The notes under the pieces are model-generated. The model had not been told where the DNA came from, searched no databases, and was given only the letters and a program-made list of their open reading frames with translations. A DNA stretch of 64,000 bases from Denitrobaculum tricleocarpae (lineage in GTDB: Bacteria > Pseudomonadota > Alphaproteobacteria > Kiloniellales > Kiloniellaceae): assembly GCF_007004665.1 (NCBI RefSeq), contig NZ_ML660058.1:62001-126000 (forward strand). Direction: 5' to 3'. A program made the position numbers and the translations under genes. Of this stretch, positions 20,415 through 28,881 are shown in pieces (positions within the stretch are counted from its first letter, which is position 1; each line of letters begins with the position of its first letter).

Positions 20415-21614
20415 TCAAAGTGGTCGTTCAAGTGCGAACTGTTTGACGTCGATCCGACCCACATTGAATCCGGCCTCGCAGTAGGCAAGATAGTAGGTCC
20501 AGAGGCGGCGGAAGTGTTCATCGAACCCGAGAGAGGCGATGCCGGGCCAGGCCGCGTCGAAACTGCCGCGCCAGCGCCGGAGAGTTTCGGCGTAGTGCAA
20601 TCCAAAGCCGCTTTCGTTTTGGTAGTTCAGTCCGGCGCGGGCTGATTGTTCGGCAATGATCTCAGGCGAAGGCAGCATTCCGCCGGGAAAGATGTGGCGC
20701 TGGATGAATTCCGTGTTCTTGCTGTAGTCTTCCCAGGCGTGGTCGGCGATGGTGATCACCTGCAGTGCGGCGATCCCGCCGGGTCTCAGGCTGTTGCGAA
20801 GCTTCTCGAAGAAGACCGGCCAATAGCGCAGACCGACCGCTTCAAGCATTTCGATTGAAACGACCCTGTCGAAGGTTCCGTCGATATCCCGATAGTCCCG
20901 GCGCAGGATTTCGACCCGTTCATTCAGACCGTCGGCCTGGATTCGCTGCCGGGCGAAGTCATACTGTTCGTTTGAAATGGTGACGGCGGTGACTTTGCAG
21001 TCGTGCTCCCTGGCGAGGTAGCTGGCAAAGCCACCCCAGCCGCAGCCGATTTCGAGCACATGCTGCCCCGGCGCAACATTCGCCATTTCCGACAGCCGCC
21101 GGTACTTGTTTGACTGCGCGGTTTCGAGCGGTTCGTCCGGTTGTGCGAATATGGCTGAGGAGTAGGTCAGGCTCTCGTCAAGCCAGCGCCGGTAGAAATT
21201 GTTTCCTAGATCATAGTGGTGGGAAATGTTCCGCCGCGAACCGGTCTTCGAGTTGAATTTCAGGATATGGTATAGCCGGCTCAGGAGCCGGGGCAGGGGG
21301 CGGCCCGCTAGGACGTCATCCCAGGCATCCTGGTTCGCTTCGCCGAATTCCAGCAGGGTGACGAGGTTTGGGGTCTGAAAGTAACCCGCGACGTAAGCAT
21401 CCGCAAAACCGAGGTGACCGCCCGTGACCAAGCAGGAAAAGAACTTGGGCGTGGTGATGTGAATGGCCGCTTCCGGGCCCGGCACTTCTGCTTCGAAACG
21501 GCGGGTGCTCCCATCGGGAAGCGTGATGTCGATCGCGCCCTTTGCCAGCGTCGATCCGAGCAGATTAAGGAGTTTGTCGATCTGCCGGTAGGTGATGGTC
21601 TTGTACAGCCCCAA
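20415..21614 (-). CDS. Cyclopropane-fatty-acid synthase-like SAM methyltransferase
   Basis: A 399-residue methyltransferase of the CFA synthase family, which adds a methylene or methyl group from S-adenosylmethionine to unsaturated acyl chains of membrane phospholipids. SAM motif I, VLEIGCGWGGFASY, lies near 190-203; SHHYDLGNNFYRRWLD and the C-terminal GFGLHYAETLRRWR are family hallmarks. It is the last gene of a minus-strand operon with DUF1365 and an FAD oxidoreductase. In that context the product may be a methylated or furan fatty acid rather than a simple cyclopropane. Confidence 0.92.
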   Translation of the reverse strand: MGLYKTITYRQIDKLLNLLGSTLAKGAIDITLPDGSTRRFEAEVPGPEAAIHITTPKFFSCLVTGGHLGFADAYVAGYFQTPNLVTLLEFGEANQDAWDDVLAGRPLPRLLSRLYHILKFNSKTGSRRNISHHYDLGNNFYRRWLDESLTYSSAIFAQPDEPLETAQSNKYRRLSEMANVAPGQHVLEIGCGWGGFASYLAREHDCKVTAVTISNEQYDFARQRIQADGLNERVEILRRDYRDIDGTFDRVVSIEMLEAVGLRYWPVFFEKLRNSLRPGGIAALQVITIADHAWEDYSKNTEFIQRHIFPGGMLPSPEIIAEQSARAGLNYQNESGFGLHYAETLRRWRGSFDAAWPGIASLGFDEHFRRLWTYYLAYCEAGFNVGRIDVKQFALERPL

Positions 21615-21713
21615 TGTCTTGTTCCTCGTCGTTTTGTCGGTATCCGCGGTGCGGTTGTTTTCGCATTTTACGCTTCAGGTCAGGAGCCACCCTCTGCGTA
21701 GCTTGATCAAAAT

Positions 21714-22532
21714 TCAGTTCACGCGCGCCGGGGCTTTTGACGGCCTGTCGGGGCGCTGCTGGAAGCGCGCGCCCTTGATCCACAAGCGCAAGGCTTCCCA
21801 ATGGATGGCGCCGGTCACCTTGAAGGTCATCAGGGGATAGCGCAGTAAAGTTGAAAGCAGGGCGAGAGAGGTCAGTTTCGACCGCTTGCCGTTTTGGGTG
21901 GCCACCAGCAGTTCGCCCTCGGGAACCTGCTGACGGATCACCACCGAGAGCGCTTTGCCCGGCGGCTTGATGCGGAAATTGTAGCGCGCCTTCATGCCGA
22001 TGAAGGGGGAGACGTAAAAGGCCTTGTCACAGCTCTGGATCAGCGCGTTGCCTTCACTCCAGTCCTCGTCGACGGCTTCGACGTAGGAATGATGTTCGCC
22101 GAAGGTGTTTCTGACTTCGTAAATGACCGCCTTCAGACTGCCGTCCCGGTGGCGGCAGAACCAGATTGACAGAGGGTTAAAGACGTAACCCAGGATTCTC
22201 GGCATGCAGAGGACCTGGACTTGCCCGCCCTCAAGATCGACTCCCTGTTCCGCCAGTTTTCTGTCGAGCCACACGCGCACCGGCGTGCCGTCCCGCGCTC
22301 CGTGATCGCGATCGGAGAAGGAAAAGATGTTGGAGCCATTGTAAGAGAAAAACCGGAGTCGCCGATGCAGCTGCGGTAATTCATCGAGGTCGATCAACAT
22401 CGCGAAGGTCCGGTAAGTGAAGCGGTGCGAAAACGGCCTCAGCCGCTTGTGCATCACGCGTCCGAAGTAAAGGCAGGATGCGCCTTTACGTTCCTGCACC
22501 GGCCCTCCGGTCTCTTCTGGCTCTGTTTGCAT
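21714..22532 (-). CDS. DUF1365 family protein
   Basis: A 272-residue DUF1365 protein, opening after about 20 residues with CLYFGRVMHKRLRPFSHRFTYRTFAMLIDLDEL, a pattern shared across the family. It also contains VLCMPRILGYVFNPLSIWFC and FGEHHSYV. The biochemical function is unknown. The family is almost always encoded between an FAD-dependent oxidoreductase and a CFA-synthase-like methyltransferase, as here, and the three are believed to act on membrane lipids. It starts 10 bases after the upstream gene ends. Confidence 0.9.
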   Translation of the reverse strand: MQTEPEETGGPVQERKGASCLYFGRVMHKRLRPFSHRFTYRTFAMLIDLDELPQLHRRLRFFSYNGSNIFSFSDRDHGARDGTPVRVWLDRKLAEQGVDLEGGQVQVLCMPRILGYVFNPLSIWFCRHRDGSLKAVIYEVRNTFGEHHSYVEAVDEDWSEGNALIQSCDKAFYVSPFIGMKARYNFRIKPPGKALSVVIRQQVPEGELLVATQNGKRSKLTSLALLSTLLRYPLMTFKVTGAIHWEALRLWIKGARFQQRPDRPSKAPARVN

Positions 22533-22542
22533 ATTTGAACTC

Positions 22543-23910
22543 TTACTCGGCCGCCATCACGGTGCCGAGATCCGCGGGTTGCGACGGCACGGCATGCCGC
22601 GCGGCGGTGCTTCTCGGTGTGATCTCCTCGAACCACGCAGGCGGCGACCCCAGAGCAGCGGCCACCGTCAGGCCGGATTGTAGGCCATCTTCATGGAAAC
22701 CATGACCAAAATAACTGCCGCAAAACCAGACACCGGATTGTCCTTGAATTCTTTTCAACCTCTGTTGGGCTTCCAGTGCGGCCCTGTCGAAGAGAGGATG
22801 TTTAAAGACGAGATCCTGATGAATTGTTCCCTTTATTGACCTCGTTCCCGGATTCAGCGTGACGAAGAGCGGAACGGAGTGATCGATGTTTTGCAGCCGG
22901 TTCATCCAGTAGGTGAGGCTCAAATCATCCAAATGACCCAGGGGCTGCTCCGAGAGGTAATTCCAGCTTGCCCAGGCGCGCTTGCGGCGGGGCATGAGAT
23001 CCCGGTCGCTGTGGAGTACGACCCGGTTGTCGCTGTAGCGGAAGGCGGAGAGAATGTTGCGCTCTTCTGCGGCGGCGTCCTGACCCAGGATTGCGAGTGT
23101 CTGGTCCGCATGGCATGCCAGCACGACCTGATCGAAGCTTTCCGTCTGCCCGCTGATGTCGCGGAGGCTGACACCTTCGCTGTGCCGCTGGAGGCCCACT
23201 ACGGCGGCGTTCAGCCGGATCTCGCCATTCCGCTCACGCCCCTGAAGGGAGTCGGCGACACGGGATACGTAGTTTCGGCTGCCCCCCGTGACGGTCCGCC
23301 ATTGCGGCCGGTCGGTGTAAGACAGCAGGCGGTGGTTTTCGCAGAATGCCACGAAGCTTTTGACCGGATAATCGAGCATCTGTTCCGGCGGTGTGGACCA
23401 AATCGCGGCGCCCATGGGCAGAAGGTGCCCTTTGACGAACTCCGGTCCATAGTTGTTTCGCTCAAGGTAGGTTCCAAGTGAAGGACCGATCTCGTCATTA
23501 CCGTCCAGGAGGCCGGGCGCTTCGCGGTAAAAGCGCCGCAGGTCGTTCAGCATCCGCCAGTAGGCGGGCTTGAGCAGATTTTGAGGTTGCGCCAGAAGGC
23601 CGCTCAAGCTGCCCTCATACTCGAAGGACCCGCCGCCGAGCGAGACCGAAAACGACATGTCACTGTCTTCGGTTGGAACGTCCAGGCTCTGAAAAAGGCG
23701 AACCAGGTTCGGATAGTTGAGCTTGTTGTATACGATGAAGCCGATGTCTACGTCGACGCTCCGATCTGCTCCGGGAACCTCGACCGAGACGGTGTTCGCG
23801 TGACCGCCGAGCCTGTCCCCTTGTTCATAGACGACAACCTGGTGTTCTTTCGCCAGGGCCCAGGCCGCGCCAAGTCCGGAGATGCCGGTGCCAACAACTG
23901 CAATTTTCAT
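22543..23910 (-). CDS. FAD-dependent (amine-oxidase-like) oxidoreductase
   Basis: A 455-residue flavoprotein with the dinucleotide motif VVGTGISGLGAAWAL at residues 4-18 and the downstream GG motif DRLGGHANTV. It belongs to the amine oxidase/desaturase-type group that precedes DUF1365 and CFA-synthase-like genes. In Rhodobacter, genes of this type take part in methylated or furan fatty acid formation under oxidative stress; by analogy it may desaturate acyl chains for the downstream methyltransferase. First gene of the three-gene operon; the promoter must lie in the 23911-24100 region. Confidence 0.88.
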   Translation of the reverse strand: MKIAVVGTGISGLGAAWALAKEHQVVVYEQGDRLGGHANTVSVEVPGADRSVDVDIGFIVYNKLNYPNLVRLFQSLDVPTEDSDMSFSVSLGGGSFEYEGSLSGLLAQPQNLLKPAYWRMLNDLRRFYREAPGLLDGNDEIGPSLGTYLERNNYGPEFVKGHLLPMGAAIWSTPPEQMLDYPVKSFVAFCENHRLLSYTDRPQWRTVTGGSRNYVSRVADSLQGRERNGEIRLNAAVVGLQRHSEGVSLRDISGQTESFDQVVLACHADQTLAILGQDAAAEERNILSAFRYSDNRVVLHSDRDLMPRRKRAWASWNYLSEQPLGHLDDLSLTYWMNRLQNIDHSVPLFVTLNPGTRSIKGTIHQDLVFKHPLFDRAALEAQQRLKRIQGQSGVWFCGSYFGHGFHEDGLQSGLTVAAALGSPPAWFEEITPRSTAARHAVPSQPADLGTVMAAE

Positions 23911-24529
23911 AGGGACCCCTGGACCGGCCGGTAATTTCTGCTCATTTTGTTCATTTCAACCTTCGCCAAGTGCATCGTCTCATTGCCTGAACCGCTCGCC
24001 GAACCCTTCACAATCTGTTCCCGATCCTTTCTCAGGTCGGCGGCAGGCTTGTTTCGGAAAAGCCGTCAGCGATTGAATCATGTGTAACTATACGCAATCG
24101 GTTCGGAATTCGATCACATCCAAGACCGGCGCTTTGGGATAATTTTTTCGTGATTGGGAAAAAAACCGTAATGGCTGCTGGGTTGATTAGAATTTCGCAT
24201 CTTTCCTTCTGCTTGCCTTCTGCTTGAGCGTCGCGGATTTCACTCTTAACCATCGTCATTAATATCGTTTTCAACCGGAAACACTCTGTTCTCGCCTCTC
24301 GGCCCCGTTTTGAGCGAGACCCCGCAAAGTCTTGCAGGCCGTGCCGTCAACCGGATATGACCGCGCTCACATTCCGGTGAGACGGCACGTTTTTCCGCGC
24401 CGCGCAGTTGCATCGCGGACGCCAGCGACCAAGTGAAATACAAGACTGGCGACATGCCATGGATTGGACCCGTCCGCGAGGCTGCCTGTAAGCCTTTGCC
24501 CGACGAGGTTACTTTTGGGAGATAGAGAG
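23911..24529. other. Divergent intergenic region
   Basis: About 620 bases between the lipid operon and the fasciclin gene. The stretch 24060-24260 is AT-richer than its surroundings. No clear EcfG, RpoE or other alternative-sigma promoter was found by eye before the oxidoreductase, and no small gene is supported. The frame open from 24464 is the 5' extension of the fasciclin gene. Confidence 0.45.
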
Positions 24530-25060
24530 ATGCGAGTAACAGCGCGATTCGTCGCGGTTCCTATGCTCGCCCTGACGTTGGCCCTGACGGCCGGCGCCGC
24601 GCGCGCGGAAAACCTGATGGAGACCGTCGAGTCTTCAGCACAGTTTGGGATTTGGGCATCCGCGGTGGAAGCCGCCGGGTTGAGCGATCAGTTGGCGGAA
24701 GACGGCCCCTACACCGTCTTCGCACCGACCAACGAGGCCTTTGCGCGCTTGCCGGCAGGTTCCGTGGAAGCTCTTCTCAAGCCTGAGAATCACGAACAGC
24801 TGGTGCGCCTGGTGGCCTACCACCTGGCGAAGGGGCGCTTTGCGTCGGAACGTCTTGAGGGACGCATGACACAAATCGAGTCCCTGCAGGGCGATGTCAT
24901 TGAGATTGAAGGACGTTACGACGAGTTGCTGGTCGATGCCGCTGAGGCGGTCGAGACCGATATTCCGAGCTCGAACGGCGTCATTCATGCCATCGACAAC
25001 GTTATCCTGCCCGAATGGCAGAACCCGGCGGTAAAACCCCGCGCTGGAACCCGGTGGTAA
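24530..25060 (+). CDS. Secreted fasciclin-domain protein
   Basis: A 176-residue exported protein with a signal peptide (residues 1-28, ending ARA-EN) and one FAS1 domain. The FAS1 H1 box is GPYTVFAPTNEAFARLP and the H2 region is NGVIHAIDNVILP. FAS1 proteins mediate adhesion or bind small ligands in the periplasm or cell surface. The start at 24530 follows GGGAGATAGAGAG, a strong ribosome binding site; an earlier in-frame ATG at 24464 would bury the signal peptide. Single gene, convergent with psuG. Confidence 0.88.
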   Translation: MRVTARFVAVPMLALTLALTAGAARAENLMETVESSAQFGIWASAVEAAGLSDQLAEDGPYTVFAPTNEAFARLPAGSVEALLKPENHEQLVRLVAYHLAKGRFASERLEGRMTQIESLQGDVIEIEGRYDELLVDAAEAVETDIPSSNGVIHAIDNVILPEWQNPAVKPRAGTRW

Positions 25061-25109
25061 AACTGACAATTAGAGTGTGTTTCGGGAACGGAGGGTTGAT
25101 GGCCCCGGC

Positions 25110-26021
25110 TCAGAGCTTGGCGTAAGCCACAGCCAGCGCCCCCCCGATCCGGGCATTGTTTTCCACCAGTGCAATGTTGGCCTGAAGCGTCCGTCCGGCG
25201 CTGAGTTCGCCCAGACGCCGCAGCAGGAATGGTGTGACGTCTTTACCCGTGATCCGTTCCGCATCGGCCTCGGCCAGTGCCTGGCCGATGTAGGCTTCCA
25301 CCTGCTCCTGATCGAGGGCCGCGGCGTCGGGCAGGGGATTGGCCAGAACCAGGCCGCTTTCAAGCCCGAGGTCCCAGTGTGATTTCATGACGCGCGCGGC
25401 GTCTTTAGCGGTCTCAACGCGGGCGGCAAGCGGCAGGCCTGAGGTCCGGCTGAAGAAGGCCGGAAACTCGTCCGTTCCATATCCGATCACCGGTACGCCG
25501 CCGGTTTCCAGCACTTCCAGCGTTTTCGGCAGGTCCAGGATTGCCTTGGCACCGGCGCAGACGACCGCGACCTTTTGGCGGCCCAGCTCGGTCAGATCCG
25601 CGGAAACATCGTAGCTCTGCTCCGCCCCGCGATGGACACCGCCCAGCCCGCCGGTCACGAAAACCCGGATGCCTGCCAGTGCAGCCGTGATCATGGTCGC
25701 GGCCACAGTGGTTGCGCCCTTGTCGCCATTGGCAAGGACCAGTCCCAAATCCCGAGTGCTGACCTTTGCCACGTCGGCGGCCTGCGCGAAGAGCGAGAGT
25801 TCTTCCGCCGTCAAGCCGACCTTGATCCGGCCCTCTATCAGACCGATCGTGGCGGGCACGGCACCGGCCTCCCGGATAATCTTCTCGACTCTCCGCGCGA
25901 CCTCCAGATTGGTGGGGTAGGGCATGCCGTGCGAAATGATGGTCGATTCCAAGGCAACTACCGGTTCACCCTTCCGCAGGGCGTCGGCGACGTCGGGGCG
26001 CAGGTCGAGGAGGTCTGTCAT
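25110..26021 (-). CDS. psuG: Pseudouridine-5'-phosphate glycosidase
   Basis: A 303-residue PsuG enzyme, which splits pseudouridine 5'-phosphate into uracil and ribose 5-phosphate. The family start region VALESTIISHGMPYPTNLEVA and the motifs TTVAATMITA and GGLGGVHRG are all present. The start at 26021 (MTDLLDLRPDVADAL) is preferred over the frame start at 26054. The usual partner, the pseudouridine kinase PsuK, is not adjacent, so salvage may rely on a kinase elsewhere. Confidence 0.93.
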   Translation of the reverse strand: MTDLLDLRPDVADALRKGEPVVALESTIISHGMPYPTNLEVARRVEKIIREAGAVPATIGLIEGRIKVGLTAEELSLFAQAADVAKVSTRDLGLVLANGDKGATTVAATMITAALAGIRVFVTGGLGGVHRGAEQSYDVSADLTELGRQKVAVVCAGAKAILDLPKTLEVLETGGVPVIGYGTDEFPAFFSRTSGLPLAARVETAKDAARVMKSHWDLGLESGLVLANPLPDAAALDQEQVEAYIGQALAEADAERITGKDVTPFLLRRLGELSAGRTLQANIALVENNARIGGALAVAYAKL

Positions 26022-26296
26022 GCAAGTTTGTCCAAAGGCTTTTCCGGACGTCATGTTGACGGCAGGGCGTTAACGGATTTTGATCTGCTTAGATCTCAGC
26101 ATATGCGGGTCACTTCAAGCCCTTTTAACCAAAGCGCTACTGCTGCGCCCGGGTTCCTTTATGGTTAACGTTGCTGGAATCGCGACTCAGAGACCGGGGT
26201 AACCTTAAAATCAAAGATATCGTCTTGTTGTTTATGGTTTTTAAATCGAATCCGGTTAGTTAATAGAGATCACCAGTTAACCTTGGATCGTTAGGC

Positions 26297-26635
26297 ATGA
26301 CCGTTCTCGAACTTACGCCGCAGCGCTCGGCTTTGCCGTGGAAGGCCATTATTCCTATCGCCGTCCTCGTGACGCTGGCCTGCATCGGTGTGTTCGTGCT
26401 GACTCTCATCCCGCAAAGCGACCGGGGTCAGTTCGCGGTCGTGTTCCGTCCTGATATGACTCAGGAACAGATTGCCACGTCCGTTGTGCGCGCCAAGGGC
26501 GAAATCATCAGCGACGGAGCCTTCGAAACGGTTGTTGTCGCGCATTTCGATGATCCGGGTTTTGAGACGCAGCTTAAGAAGAACGGCGCGCTCTTCATCC
26601 TGAACCCCTCGCTCGTTAACCGGCGCTCGCGATAG
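26297..26635 (+). CDS. Small single-pass membrane protein
   Basis: A 112-residue protein with one hydrophobic segment at about 16-40 (AIIPIAVLVTLACIGVFVLTL) and a following soluble domain of about 70 residues, predicted mixed alpha/beta (VVRAKGEIISDGAFETVVVAHF). The topology is probably inside N-terminus, periplasmic C-terminal domain. The soluble part resembles no family that I can name with confidence. Divergent from psuG; the spacer 26055-26296 is AT-rich. Confidence 0.65.
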   Translation: MTVLELTPQRSALPWKAIIPIAVLVTLACIGVFVLTLIPQSDRGQFAVVFRPDMTQEQIATSVVRAKGEIISDGAFETVVVAHFDDPGFETQLKKNGALFILNPSLVNRRSR

Positions 26636-26665
26636 TCCAAGATTCGCGGCAGAGCCCTGGCGCGT

Positions 26666-27088
26666 TCAGACTTCGATCTCTCCCAACAGCGCTTCCTTCA
26701 GCGCGACCAATCGCTCATCATCCTGGTCAGGGTAGGGCCGCGCCGGCACCACGCCCCAGATCGGGTTGGGCCAGGCGGCGTCGCCTTGGAAGCGCGCAAC
26801 CACATGGATATGAAGCTGGGGCACCTGGTTGCCCAGCGCCGCGACGTTCATCTTATCGGGCCGGTAGAGCTCTCTCAGCGCCCGCGATGCCTGCCGGATT
26901 TCTTCACCGGCAAGGGCCATGTCTTCCGGTGACAGGTCGTCGAAGTCCTTCAGACCGGCTTTTCGCGGAACCAGAACGAGCCAGGGGTAGTTGGCATCGT
27001 TGATCACCCGGACCTCGCAGAGCGGCCAGGTGGTGATGGCGAAGGTGTCCGCCGCCAGTTTCGGATGAAGTTCGAAAGCCTCGGTCAT
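26666..27088 (-). CDS. HIT-family hydrolase
   Basis: A 140-residue histidine-triad protein. The catalytic signature is QLHIHVVARF, part of the HxHxHxx motif where the first histidine is replaced by Gln, as in several alphaproteobacterial HIT proteins. Such proteins hydrolyse nucleoside phosphoramidates or dinucleotides. The start at 27088 (MTEAFELHPKL) is preceded by GGGAGAAGAAG; the longer frame from 27130 reads into a tandem repeat. Confidence 0.85.
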   Translation of the reverse strand: MTEAFELHPKLAADTFAITTWPLCEVRVINDANYPWLVLVPRKAGLKDFDDLSPEDMALAGEEIRQASRALRELYRPDKMNVAALGNQVPQLHIHVVARFQGDAAWPNPIWGVVPARPYPDQDDERLVALKEALLGEIEV

Positions 27089-27115
27089 CTTCTTCTCCCG
27101 TAAAGGACGGCAGCG

Positions 27116-27167
27116 GCCCGTTAACGTCATGCCTGGGCCGTTAACGTCATGCCTGGGCCGTTAACGC
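27116..27167. repeat. 20-bp tandem repeat, about 2.5 copies
   Basis: The unit TTAACGTCATGCCTGGGCCG occurs at 27121-27140 and 27141-27160, preceded and followed by partial copies. It straddles the betA stop codon (27161-27163) and the spacer to the HIT gene. It adds alternative in-frame ATG codons but no plausible ribosome binding sites. Replication slippage is the simplest origin. Confidence 0.85.
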
Positions 27168-28819
27168 TGCGCCGTTTCGTAATTCTCCGCCTGATAGACC
27201 GGTGCATTCGAAGGCTCTAAAGGTTGAGCGCCAAGAATGATATCCGCCGCCTTTTCGCCGATCATGATCGTGGGCGCGTTCAGATTACCACTGACGATAC
27301 TGGGCATGATCGAGGCATCGACGACGCGCAGATTCTCGACGCCGTGCACCCGGGTCGTGTGATCGACCACCGCCATTTCGTCCTGACCCATTTTGCAGGT
27401 GCAGGAGGGGTGGTAGGCGCTGTCGGATTTCTCACGCACGAAGGCGTCGATCTCCGCGTCGGTCTTGACCTCGGGACCCGGTTTCAGTTCAGCGCCGCGA
27501 TAAGGCTCGAAGGCTTTCTGGGCGAAGATCTCACGGGTCAGCTTCACGCAGTCGCGCATTTCGCGCCGGTCCTGCTCGGTCTCCAGGCAATTGGGCTGGA
27601 TGATCGGATGCTGGCGCGGGTCGCTGGAGGCGAGTTTGAGATAGCCGCGGCTGGTTGGGCGCATGGGGCCGACGTGAGCCTGGAAGGCATGGCGGTCGCC
27701 CTGGTCCCGGCCATGATCGTTCACCAGCGCGGGCAGGAAGTGATATTGGATGTCGGGGTGCTTCACGCCGGCCTGGCTGCGGATGAAAGCCCCGGCCTCC
27801 AGGTGGGCGGAGGCACAGAGTCCGGTTTTGAAGAGGAACCACTCGATGCCGATCTTCACCATGTTGTGCGGCTTCATGGCGTCGAAGAGTGTGATCGGCT
27901 GGACGCATTCCTGCTGCACATAGAGCTCCAGGTGATCCTGAAGGTTCTGGCCAACGCCCGGAAGGTCGGCGACGACGGGAATGTCGAGCGCCTTCAGGTC
28001 GTCCGCCTTGCCGATGCCCGAGAGCATCAGAAGCTGCGGTGAGTTGATCGCACCGCCGCAGAGAATGACTTCCCGGTCTGCATGAACCTGATGGCTTTGA
28101 CCGCCCTGCGCATATTCGATGCCGACCGCGCGGCGGCCTTCGAAGAGAATCCGGGTGGTCAGGGCACCGGTCTCGACCGTCAGGTTGCTGCGGTTCAGCA
28201 CCGGACGCAGGTAGGCCGATGCGGTGCTCCAGCGCTTGCCCTTGTGGATGGTCATATCCATCCGGCCAAAGCCTTCCTGCTGGTAGCCGTTCATGTCGTC
28301 GGTAAAGGGATAGCCCGCATCGACGCCCGCCTGAATAAAGGCATCGAAGAGTTCGTTTGGATTTTTGCCGGTCGAGACATGCAGCGGACCGTCGCTGCCG
28401 CGGTAGGCGTCGCCGCCTTTTTCCCGGGTCTCGGCCTTGCGGAAGTAGGGCAGGCAGTCCGCGTAGGACCAGCCGGTCGCGCCTTCCTCGGCCCAGCGGT
28501 CGTAGTCCAGCGCGTGACCGCGCACATAGACCATGGCGTTGAGTGAGGAGGACCCGCCGAGCACCCGTCCGCGCGGCCAGTAGAGCTGCCGGTTGTTCAT
28601 GTGCGCCTGCGGCTCGGTCTTGTAGTACCAGTTGTACTTGTCGTTATCGAGGTTGTAGGTCAGCGCCGCGGGCATCTGGATCTTCCAGGAGTTATCCTTG
28701 GGCCCGGCTTCCAGCAGCAGTACTGAATTGTCCGGGTCGGCGGAGAAGCGGTTGGCCAGAATGCAGCCCGCGGAGCCGGCGCCTACGATGATATAGTCGG
28801 TCTTTTTCATTTTATTCAT
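27161..28819 (-). CDS. betA: Choline dehydrogenase
   Basis: A 552-residue GMC-family flavoenzyme oxidising choline to betaine aldehyde at the membrane. The FAD-binding GAGSAGC lies near the N-terminus, GRVLGGSSSLNAMVYVRG is GMC signature 1, YHPSCTCKMG carries the active-site histidine region, and NAPTIMIGEKAADIIL ends the protein. ATG at 28817-28819 is chosen; a TTG just upstream and an ATG 9 bases downstream are alternatives. betB lies immediately upstream on the same strand and betI further upstream, so this is a betI-betB-betA unit. Confidence 0.95.
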   Translation of the reverse strand: MNKMKKTDYIIVGAGSAGCILANRFSADPDNSVLLLEAGPKDNSWKIQMPAALTYNLDNDKYNWYYKTEPQAHMNNRQLYWPRGRVLGGSSSLNAMVYVRGHALDYDRWAEEGATGWSYADCLPYFRKAETREKGGDAYRGSDGPLHVSTGKNPNELFDAFIQAGVDAGYPFTDDMNGYQQEGFGRMDMTIHKGKRWSTASAYLRPVLNRSNLTVETGALTTRILFEGRRAVGIEYAQGGQSHQVHADREVILCGGAINSPQLLMLSGIGKADDLKALDIPVVADLPGVGQNLQDHLELYVQQECVQPITLFDAMKPHNMVKIGIEWFLFKTGLCASAHLEAGAFIRSQAGVKHPDIQYHFLPALVNDHGRDQGDRHAFQAHVGPMRPTSRGYLKLASSDPRQHPIIQPNCLETEQDRREMRDCVKLTREIFAQKAFEPYRGAELKPGPEVKTDAEIDAFVREKSDSAYHPSCTCKMGQDEMAVVDHTTRVHGVENLRVVDASIMPSIVSGNLNAPTIMIGEKAADIILGAQPLEPSNAPVYQAENYETAQR

Positions 28820-28881
28820 CAACTCGATATCGACTCGGGACCGGCGGTCCGGTCGGTTGCAAGGTATTCAGCAGGGCGCGG

